From Symsagittifera roscoffensis (lineage: Eukaryota > Xenacoelomorpha > Acoela > Convolutidae): a DNA stretch of 64,000 bases. A model generated the notes under the pieces. It had not been told where the DNA came from. It saw only the letters and a list, made by a program, of their open reading frames with translations, and made no database searches. Below, piece after piece: positions 55,972 through 64,000 of this stretch. The stretch is from assembly GCF_963678635.1 (NCBI RefSeq), contig NC_087062.1, positions 67,443,415 through 67,507,414 on the forward strand. The letters are read 5' to 3'. Within the stretch, counting starts at the first letter, position 1, and every line of letters starts with the position of its first letter. A program made the translations under genes and the position numbers.

Positions 55972-56164
55972 GGCTCGTTTTTCTTTTCCCCCACCTCACA
56001 AACCTCAATTTTATGGTGTAACGAGGGATTTTCAAGGTAACGTATGAAGAAATATGTTTGCATTGGCCTTAATAGTCTGCATGCCGTTTTTTGTAACAAT
56101 CGGACAATGTGAACACGAAAGTTAGTAGTAAAATTTGGCAGGTGGGGGAAAAGGAAAAAGAGCC
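55972..56164. mobile_element. hAT-like MITE type 1
   Basis: Ends GGCTCGTTTTTCTTTTCCCCC and GGGGGAAAAGGAAAAAGAGCC. Internal sequence matches the other type 1 copies. The target duplication is not clear. Confidence 0.75.
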
Positions 56165-56172
56165 GAAATCGA

Positions 56173-56386
56173 GGCTCTTTGTCCTCCCCCCCCCCCCCCC
56201 CCCACCTCACACGAGCATCAATTTTATGGTGTAACAAGTGGTTTTACAAGGTTTTTTATGATCAGCAAATATGTTTGCCATGCCCTTATCAGTCCGTATG
56301 CTAATTTTCATAACAATCGAACAATGTGAACAAATTTTTCATTGTAAAATTTTGCAGGTAGGGGGGGGGGGGGAAAGGAAAAAGCC
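56173..56386. mobile_element. hAT-like MITE type 1
   Basis: Ends GGCTCTTTGTCCTCCCC and GGGAAAGGAAAAAGCC, with long C and G runs. Perfect 8-bp target duplication GAAATCGA at 56165-56172 and 56387-56394. Confidence 0.88.
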
Positions 56387-56416
56387 GAAATCGAAATTCA
56401 TTTCAAATAGTAATTT

Positions 56417-56625
56417 GTGCTCTTTTCCACTCCATTTGAATTTTACTTCGGAAAAATTGCTTTAGCTTTTTGATAATGCAATGAAATTTTGCATGGTGAT
56501 ATAAATATTGTGAACAAATATATTCTTCATACCTTACATTGTAACATCACGCATTCAGTCATAATAACACGTAAAACAACTGAGAAAATAGAATTTTTGA
56601 TGTGTGTGGGGTGGGCTGAATTGAA
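56417..56625. mobile_element. diverged hAT-like MITE type 3, opposite orientation
   Basis: Begins GCTCTTTTCCACTCC. The interior contains TAACATCACGCATTCAGTC and ACACGTAAAACAAC, the complement of the type 3 interior at 55680-55730. The right end is degraded. Confidence 0.6.
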
Positions 56626-56886
56626 AACAATTTGCTTTCAAGGTCTTGATTAGTGCTTCATATGTCTCTAACCATTCCTCAAAAAATGTCACGTGGGTTA
56701 TTTATTCAGTTCGATTCTTTTTATGGACCAACTTTCACAGCTATGGCAGAGTGATCAATCTTTGACTTCCTGCTTGTGAATGTGTGACTTCTCCATATTC
56801 AAATGCTGCTTCTGACGGCTTACAATGTAACCAATTTAAATGAGCAACAAAGTCAGATGTTTCTCTGCCTTATGTCACCCCTGCAG

Positions 56887-57041
56887 AAGTAAGGAACAAA
56901 CCAACGACACCCCAAGGACCCCTGTCACAAACTCGCAGTCGGCAGAAGTGATCGTTCACTTGCGCGGAGACGACATCTCGGTTTACGAGCGGGAGCCCAA
57001 GTCGCCACTCAAAAGTGCAGCACTTGGAACCCCACTCCCAG
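56887..57041 (+). CDS. internal exon of a coiled-coil protein gene
   Basis: Acceptor CACCCCTGCAG|AAGT and donor CCCAG|GTATGG. It is clearly richer in GC than its surroundings. It encodes about 51 residues, including SAEVIVHLRGDDISVYERE and SPLKSAALGTPLP, with proline-directed Ser/Thr sites. It ends in phase 1, which fits the acceptor at 62574 (the split codon reads Val, giving LPVSEKPG). Upstream exons should exist but were not recognised. No domain is assigned. Confidence 0.6.
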
Positions 57042-57326
57042 GTATGGTCAAGAGGTATAATGCACTGGTTTATGGGCGATAACGGCTCGTCTGTCATCCG
57101 TCCAACTTAAACCCACACACCCCCGCACCCTACCTGCACTCTTCTTTTATTCTCAACTTTAACAATTTATCAAAAAGAAAACTGGCATGTCGGTTAATTA
57201 CTCAATAAACTAGTTTTGACCCCATACGCACCTATAAATCAATGGTTCCGCTGTCGAGGACTGCAACCCAAATTTAAGTAAAATTTGAGAGGTTTTATTG
57301 GACATTACGCTCAGGTTCTTGCTTCA

Positions 57327-57382
57327 GAATATACGTTTGCCTTGGCCTTAATAGTCTGCATGCCGTTTTTTGTAACAAACCA
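57327..57382. repeat. MITE type 1 fragment in the intron
   Basis: GGCCTTAATAGTCTGCATGC and flanks match the interior of 55972-56164. Confidence 0.65.
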
Positions 57383-57860
57383 AAAGCTGATATTCTGTTT
57401 TGTCTTCTTTCAAAATTGCGGTTGAAAGTATTGGTGTATAATTATTCGATCGATGCTTGCTTAAGGAATTTTTGATTGCATCGTGCCATATTGTAACTCT
57501 TTTTTGTACTAAACGCTACGGATAGTTTTTGAACAGACATTGGATAGTCTCTTTCGTTGGTGTTTGCGGTCAATTTATGACTCGAGCCTGGAACTGCTTT
57601 AAATTTGTCATCGAGGCGTTTTTGTAGTGTTAGTGCTGAAGTATATATGGAATGATGGAGAAAACTGGAGGGAAAAAATGATTAGAATTAACAGTTTTGA
57701 ACAATACGGTTGTTCATTATGATCAACTAAAGGTAGTAAGTGATAAGCTTTTATGAGTGAAGAGAAAAAAAATCGATTTTACGGCGATTATATCCAAAAA
57801 AATTTTTTGACTGAGAGTTGTTTCTATGAATCTCTAACTATTAGGAACGTTAGTGTATAA

Positions 57861-58110
57861 GTTCCGGGTATATTTTTTCGGTTAAACGGTACGGCGTTAC
57901 GGCAAACAGTAGTTATGACGGTCTTTGTGGTTTGCGTTCGAAAACGGGGCGTGTCGAGCGTATTTTTGAAGGTTGACCAACCACTGGAGTCAATCGAGGC
58001 AGGGAGTCGCTCTAAAAGCTTGCTCGACACGTTTAAAGGTTTCAACGGTCGAAAGGGCAAAACCAAAATTGCGTTTTTTGACTGTGCCCTAGGAAAAAAG
58101 TTTTATCAAG
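57861..58110. repeat. dispersed repeat, related to 52353-52600
   Basis: Shares the TTAAACGGTACGGCGTTACG and GGGAGTCGCTCTAAAAGCTT blocks with the earlier copy, same orientation. Confidence 0.5.
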
Positions 58111-58404
58111 AAAAGATTTGAGAACAAATGGTTTAATTATTTTTTTCTCGGAGATTCATTAGAAATAAGCCACATTTTTTATTCGTTTCAAGGGGTACTG
58201 GGTTGGTATTACTTGCTTGATGTGTTTTATAGTTTTTTTTTGCTCTGCAATCATAACAACGTACTTAGTTTTGTTGGCTTTTTTACCTTTGCGATAAGCA
58301 ATTTATCGCAATCGGGTACTAGATTTTTTTCCCGTAAACAACCTTGTCCACAGGACTCATCCGGACTCGAGGTACCTTGGTTTATAAAGAATTTAAGCTT
58401 CTCA

Positions 58405-58490
58405 GTGTCTCCTGCACAGTTAGACTGGGGGTAACGAATACGCGTGTGACGGCCGAGGCCTTGGTTCAAATCTAATTAAGACCTTTGTTT
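58405..58490 (+). repeat. tRNA-like SINE candidate
   Basis: TTAGACTGGGGGTAACGAAT (A-box-like) followed by CTTGGTTCAAATCTAAT (B-box-like) at tRNA spacing. Weak evidence. Confidence 0.4.
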
Positions 58491-59009
58491 ATACGGTAAG
58501 TATTCCTGTTCAAAAAAATGGGCGTTTTATTTGTCTGCTTACGTTTTTCCGGCTTAATTGCTAAATCTAAGATTGTTTTGTTTGCTGTATACAATTCTTA
58601 CTGTAGTGTCTTTAATTAAATTAGTATTTTAAAAATCCAGCCGCTTCCAAATTTGTTTTTAATACTTGTTATTTTACCAAATCGATTTAACAAATTTTTT
58701 TTCATGTTTTTTTAACATCAAATATTACGTTTCGACTTAATTTATATGGTTCTACTGGCCTCTTAATGCGTTCTTGGGGGATCGAAAAAAGTTCTTGTGC
58801 GTGCATGTGTCCTCTCAGGGGAAAACGACATAAATTTGTTTTATTAGCTGGGAATTATTTTTTGGCATGAAAGGTTTCTGCTCTGGTATTTTCGGCTTTG
58901 TTACCACACTGTATTAAGAGAAATGAACGAAGTGAAGACTCTTTTATAGGTCTTGCTAATTTTTTTTGTTTTTTTTACTCAGGAAAGTCTTAAAAGTATC
59001 TAATAACTA
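58491..59009. other. intronic, nothing recognised
   Basis: AT-rich sequence without supported frames or repeat family. Confidence 0.4.
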
Positions 59010-59017
59010 CAGATTTG

Positions 59018-59240
59018 GGCTCTTTTCCAGTTCCCCCCACCCCTTTCAAAATCCCGAGTTTTATGTTTGTTTTACGTGTTATTACGGCTAAATGCGTGAT
59101 GTTACGCTGTAAAATATGAACAACCAATCTAATCTGTTCACAATTGTCGATTTGTTCACCACGCCAACTTTTATTGCATTATGACAACGTTAAATAAGCT
59201 TTTCAAAATTGAATTTAAAATGGGGAACTGGAAAAGAGCC
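59018..59240. mobile_element. hAT-like MITE type 3
   Basis: Ends GGCTCTTTTCCAGTTCCCCC and GGGGAACTGGAAAAGAGCC. Perfect 8-bp duplication CAGATTTG at 59010-59017 and 59241-59248. Confidence 0.9.
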
Positions 59241-59482
59241 CAGATTTGCATTCGTGCATATTGATGCATTTATGAATGACTTCGGTATACATGCACTTTT
59301 TGAGTTCAATTGATATCTATCTGCTGAAAGTGACGTAAATAGCACCCTGCAAACACCAACCTGGAAATGGTGCAAAAAAAAACGTGAACGATTTCTATGT
59401 TCGAAAGTGGAAATTATTTTTGAGATTTCCAGCGGAATAAAAGTTTTACCTATTAATCCAGTTTTCTCTAGTTGGGTTTTTT

Positions 59483-59680
59483 GGCTTTTTCATTCCCCTC
59501 CACCTCACACGAGCTTCAATATCTTAGTGTAACGAGTGGTTTTACGAGGTTAAGTATGAAGACTAAATATGTTTGTCGTGGCCTTATTAGTCTGTATGTA
59601 AATTTTCATAACAATCGGACAATGTGGTCAACAAATTTACATGTAAAAATTTGCAGGTGGGGGGAAAAGGAAAAAGAGCC
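59483..59680. mobile_element. hAT-like MITE type 1
   Basis: Ends GGCTTTTTCATTCCCC and GGGGAAAAGGAAAAAGAGCC. GGGTTTTT flanks both sides (with one extra T on the left). Confidence 0.8.
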
Positions 59681-60193
59681 GGGTTTTTAATCAAACAAGC
59701 ACCAATGATAAATTGTTCTAGAAATTCAAAGAGCTTAAAAGGCATCTATTTTTTTTCTTTGAAATTCGAGATTTTTTCAATGTATTTTTATGTTTACTTA
59801 CGTTGAATACTCTTTTCAAATCGTCGATTGGCTATATTTATGAATTCAAATTCAATCAACCAACCGGCGCATCTGGCGTAGAGGTGATACAGCTACTTGA
59901 AACTGCTGATTCGTTGATTTTGTTTCCAAAATTTTTCCTTTGATTAATTCACCATTAAAAGTTCACCAGATTGTACACCGGAAATCATCAAGAATTCGGT
60001 TGTCGAGAAAAATCCAAATCACAGTGTTTCGATTGTCGGCATTCTGGGTTGACTTTTTGAGTTGTCAGCCTTCTGGTCGGCTCGCCTAATTGAGAGATAT
60101 GGCTTTTTTGTATTTTTGTCCAGCTCAATTTTGGTCTCGTGAACTTTCGGCGTTCTGCTTAGTGCATTTTTGGCTCTGCTCCTGCGACGTTCC

Positions 60194-60414
60194 GGACTCT
60201 TTTCCCGTTTCCCCCCTTTGACTTTTTTCTAAAATTCAATATATGAAAGTATTTTTAAAATAATTTTTCATGTTATAAATTGCACCAAAATGTGTCAGCG
60301 TGAACAGGTGAACAAATTTCTACATTTCTAACAAACAAATTGCCGTGTGAACATTTTTTGAACAGCTTTGTTTTGTAATTTTATACGAGGGGGGTGGGAA
60401 ACTCGAAAAGAGCC
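60194..60414. mobile_element. hAT-like MITE type 2 (uninterrupted)
   Basis: Ends GGACTCTTTTCCCGTTTCCC and GGGAAACTCGAAAAGAGCC, with an interior containing TGTGTCAGCGTGAACAGGTG as in 55195-55625. Target duplication not recognisable. Confidence 0.75.
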
Positions 60415-60967
60415 GGGTTCTGCTTTGTGCACTTTCGGCCGGTCACTTTAGGAGTTATTGGCCGTCGGCTAAGATTTGGTGTCCGGCCAATTGAACCGTT
60501 TTTGGATTTTTAGTCAATTCAGCTATCGGTTTGGGTTTTCGGCCAACTGGAAATTCGGCCAGTTAAAGATCTTCGGCCATCTTGAATTTTTTCCGGTGTT
60601 TGGCTTGAGGTCACACAAAATTGTGCAGGGGTCGGTCCCTGGTTTGCTTATTGAAATTAGCGGCAACAAAATATTATAGCGAATTTCTGCTATTTAAAAC
60701 AAACCGAGAACAAAGATTTTTAATCGATTAAAACTTGATTAAAAGTCATTTTAAACATTTAAAAAATATACGGAAGAAGCAACTCGTTTTTATGGAGGTT
60801 GACAAACAGTTGGCTGGCTTACGTTTTCAAGCCTGATTTTGAAAATGAAGTTATCTTTTCATTGGCTCACATATTTTATTAGACATAATTTTCATTGCAT
60901 ATCGATTTGCAACCGATCTTATTTTTGTTCAAATAGCCATTATAATTTTTTGTATGCTTTTGTTTAC

Positions 60968-61042
60968 TTATTGAAAAACCCTAACCCGGTGGACCTCGAA
61001 CTGTCAAGCTACGGATTGGCAATCGTGTCTGCTAACCACTGT
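60968..61042 (-). repeat. tRNA-like segment of the 1.1-kb family, copy 2
   Basis: Minus strand: TAGTACAGTGGTTAGCAGAC is a strong A box and CAGTTCGAGGTCCACCGGG contains a B box. The spacing is tRNA-like, but the stems do not pair cleanly, which favours a SINE head over a tRNA gene. Confidence 0.55.
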
Positions 61043-61100
61043 ACTAAAAAATCTTGTATTGAGCATTTGTACTTACTTTCTGATAGTGTCGTATGCATTT

Positions 61101-62574
61101 AATTACTTATACTTTAAGGCAATATAAAATATCTCGTGAAACTATAAGAAACCGCTGAGTTTATTAATTATTTACTCTGACCAATCAATTTTTTGGGCTG
61201 AGAAGATTTCAATCGCTTGATCAACTTTTTCTATTCCGCTTATACGGAAAAGGTTCAGATTTATAGAAAAGCTATTGCAAATAGTTTAAACTGGCATTTT
61301 CAGACCTAAAAAAACTGAGAAATACTTCAAATTTTAAAATATGAGGTTATGAGAGATACTAGTTCAGATCATTTGCTGTCGGTCGCTGTAAATTTTTTTC
61401 ATTCTCAGTAAATTTTGTCCAAAACAATCCTTGAAAGTAAGTATTTTAAAGAGATTTGCGTTTAATTTTGTCCACTAGTGTTTGTATACTGGGCGACATG
61501 GAAAACGCAATTGCAAAATTTTGACTAATCACAAAGTTCTTCGCGGTAATCTTTTGGAGACTTTGTGAAATTTGTATGCTTGCGCTGGTATATGGCAACA
61601 AAATTTGACGACTTGACTCGACATTAAGATTTAATACAAATTATTTTTGGCAAAAAAAAAAAGATGTAAAGAATGTCCTATGTTTTATTTGAATCATTCC
61701 CTTAACTCATTTGCCGTTCTGGAAAAGCTTAATTGTTGTAAATTAATGAAAACATACCTTTTTTTCATTCAAGGCTGTTTTTTTTTTTGCTTTCAGGCAT
61801 AGATCTTTTTAAGCTGACAAAGAGGCTCAATTTTAGAAAAGATTCATTGTAATTACTGTGTTGAAATGTGATAACTTTTGAAGTAGAGTAACTTTATCAC
61901 ACCTGTGATATTTTTTCGTACAACTATGGGGGTTTAATTTTGCATAATAATGTTATATTGCGTTCTTACGCGTTAGTGGAGTTTTAATTCTTTCTACATT
62001 GAGGTAAGGTAAATCTTTTGCTCTTATCATAAGAATACGTGATGCAAAAATCATCTTTTTGTTGTTTACAGGGGGACAATTTGAAGCGTGCGCGGAGAAA
62101 GTTTGAACAAACGTGAAAAAAAGCGTTTTTTCCTTTCGATTATTTCGTCAGTTTTTCAACCAACACACTTTTGAATTGGCATTTAAGTGCAGTCAGAGCA
62201 TTCAGGGCTTCGCCCTGTTATTCGAGTCGTCTTTTTATAAATACGCTTTAATCTTTACGAAATTCAGAAAAAATCAAATTGGCGAACTGGAAAAAAAATC
62301 AATAAATGGGTTGAAGAGAATAAATGGCGGCTATTTTTTTTTAAAAGTGCACAGCACAGTATGAACCTCCAAAAAAGACTAAAAGGGGTAGAAGCAAGAA
62401 ACGGTAAAAAAGCCAAAAAAGAAAGATAGAAACCTTGTCATCTGCTCCACTCTTCGAAAATATTGTCATACTTAATCATCTAAATAAAAATGCATACTAA
62501 ATTAGTGTCCTACTATATATGATACAATAAAAACATTTAAAAAAGAGTTTGAACTTTTTTCTGTTCAATTTTAG
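61101..62574 (+). other. end of the large intron, nothing recognised
   Basis: AT-rich. A frame at 62113-62364 is not supported by composition or flanking splice sites. Ends with the acceptor CAATTTTAG at 62574. Confidence 0.45.
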
Positions 62575-63386
62575 TGTCAGAAAAACCAGGAATTCGCATT
62601 GAAACAGAAACTACTCATTACGATTATACAAAACAAGGTACAGGGGTATCAGGGGCTTATACATCAAACACTGGGTTATACACATCAAACAACACACAGG
62701 CAACTTCAAAGCCACCCGGCAAAGCTGCTGCTGCTGATACTCCCACTAATACAACCACTCTTCCAACTACCGGTGAACTAACGCACCATCGTACCCACCG
62801 CGAAAGCGAGTTGTACTGCGGCAATAGAAGTAACAGCATCTCCTGTCAATCAAATAAGTACTCAGAGCCAGAGAGCAAAACAACGTCCATAGTGTCAACA
62901 ATGGGAAGTCTCAAGCAACTGGATACGGGCGAAATAGAGTCGAAGCCCATCGTCCAGTCGAACATTCAGGAAGACCAGAAATCTGCGGATTTGATGGAAG
63001 ACTTGAAAGGTCTACAAGAGATGATTTCGACAAAATATACTTCGTCTCAGTTGGCAAAAGAGCAGAAAAAATTAAGCAAATTGGACAAAACTATTGGCGT
63101 ACACACAGGCAAGCTTCAAAAAACGCGGAACTCAATTTCAGACTCGAAAAAGACGCCCAAAAAGCAGGAAAAAGAGTTGAAAAAAGTGGCCAAAGCTGCT
63201 GAAACGATTGGATGTCTGGAAATCGAGAGAGAAGCGGCCAATCTGAAAGTGGAAAAGTTGAGAGAGTTGATAACTGACCGGCAGTCTTTGATGTGTGTGG
63301 TGAAGAGAAACTCGGTTCAACTCGTGACGGCCAAAGGCGAAGAGAAACCGCAGATTATGAACGAAAGCAACGCTGTAGCCGCTTAG
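62575..63386 (+). CDS. terminal exon of a Lys-rich coiled-coil protein gene
   Basis: Acceptor TTCAATTTTAG at 62574, stop TAG 63384-63386, about 270 residues. The N-terminal ~100 residues are low-complexity, rich in T, S, N and G (THYDYTKQGTGVSGAYTSN). Residues ~130-250 form a charged, Lys/Glu-rich coiled coil (LAKEQKKLSKLDKTIG, PKKQEKELKKVAKAAETIG). The first two bases complete a codon split with the exon ending at 57041. No catalytic motif or membrane segment is seen. Could be a scaffold or cytoskeleton-associated protein, but that is only a guess from composition. Confidence 0.7.
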
Positions 63387-64000
63387 CCAGAAATTGGGGT
63401 TCAACAAATTCATCTAAAACCAAATTCTACTGTCTACCGGTTTCTATAGACTAAGAATTTTATAAATTTCCCAGGGTCCAAGAGATGAGCAAAACTAAGC
63501 CCATTCATAGAGTATCAGATAAACTTGAAAAAAATTTCATGCACAGATTTTTTACAGCATTAAGTATCTTACAAAAATTAGATATTAAACGCATTTGGCC
63601 TCTTTTTAGAACTTCAGTTGAGTTTATAAGACAAAATTTATAAGTCACAGTGAAGTCTCACAGCATCTGTTTAATTCGGGAAAACTATTCTGACATGGCT
63701 TTTGTTTAGAAGAATATTTGAAATTGTCTGGCCAAACTTGAAGGCTCAACTTTTCGGGTCAATAACCAATTGAAAATTGCTTTTGTAGAACGATTTTATC
63801 GCCATGCGTTTTTTGTACCCCATTTTTGTCTCAGCGCCCAAGCGACATAGAAGACGTGAATGCTGTTTTAGAGATGATATTTTAAACAAAGACAAATAAA
63901 AAATTTTACAGTTGTTTTTTGGGTTTTACTGTGGTTTTAGACTAATTAGACCAAATTTTGGGATAGGTTGAATGCGCTCACGCAGTTGTTTAAAGTTACT
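63387..64000 (+). other. 3' UTR and downstream flank
   Basis: AT-rich with no further frame. The first canonical poly(A) signal AATAAA is at 63895-63900, about 510 bases after the stop. Confidence 0.5.

Larger units (their letters stand above)
59940..61100. repeat. ~1.1-kb repeat family, copy 2 (with tRNA-like segment)
   Basis: Matches 52760-53900 in order and orientation, but a type 2 MITE (60194-60414) interrupts it. The tRNA-like part is at 60968-61042 on the minus strand. Confidence 0.6.

Noticed and set aside
60968-61042. Functional tRNA gene on the minus strand
   Set aside because: A and B boxes are present, but the acceptor and anticodon stems do not pair convincingly and a second diverged copy exists in a repeat.
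62113-62364. 83-codon plus-strand frame
   Set aside because: AT-rich, low-complexity, without splice sites or similarity; it lies in the proposed intron.

Overview
The window is from a eukaryotic genome, most likely an invertebrate animal. The host genes have GT-AG introns of up to several kb, with acceptors such as TTTTAG and CTTCAG and AATAAA poly(A) signals. The mobile elements include a BEL/Pao retrotransposon (a metazoan group), a MULE-type transposon, tRNA-derived SINE candidates and hAT-like MITEs. I cannot name the species. Non-repeat DNA is AT-rich. The large retroelements in the left half are visibly more GC-rich.

Region 1 (1-30509) is almost entirely giant Ty3/gypsy-like LTR retrotransposon. 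A full-length minus-strand element (6159-29894, about 23.7 kb) has inserted into the 3' LTR region of an older, plus-strand relative (1-6158, continuing at 29895-30509). TTTT flanks both sides of the insert as a 4-bp target duplication. The two opposed copies form a large imperfect inverted repeat. The younger element reads, in its own direction: 5' LTR, possible primer-binding site, a 2.5-kb leader with a 70-bp triplication and a 14-bp minisatellite, gag in two frames with two zinc knuckles, retropepsin, reverse transcriptase, RNase H, a truncated integrase, an integrase C-terminus fused to a macro-like domain, and then about 9 kb of extra coding sequence before the 3' LTR. That extra block holds a coiled-coil plus SGNH-hydrolase frame (S), a frame of about 1,040 codons with a second, degenerate SGNH-like N-terminus (X), and a frame of about 1,000 codons with no recognised fold (Y). 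All frames are broken by stops and shifts, but the shared frames of the two copies show that they were once coding. This non-env accessory block is the strongest candidate for an undescribed system.

Region 2 (30510-38930) is a host gene on the plus strand. Four exons with compatible phases encode a type II membrane protein of about 728 residues, with a propeller-like middle and a C-terminal aspartyl/asparaginyl beta-hydroxylase (2-oxoglutarate/Fe) domain. Its introns carry a diverged satellite-like array and SINE-like sequences.

Region 3 (40122-52272) is transposon wreckage: a MULE transposon with arrays of GACAATTCAGCC motifs at both ends, and two tandem, diverged, minus-strand BEL/Pao copies.

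Region 4 (52300-64000) contains two copies of a roughly 1.1-kb repeat family carrying a tRNA-like segment, an element rich in the palindrome TTTCAGATCTGAAA, a stack of nested MITEs with 8-bp target duplications, and the last two detectable exons (56887-57041 and 62575-63386) of a plus-strand gene encoding a lysine-rich coiled-coil protein.
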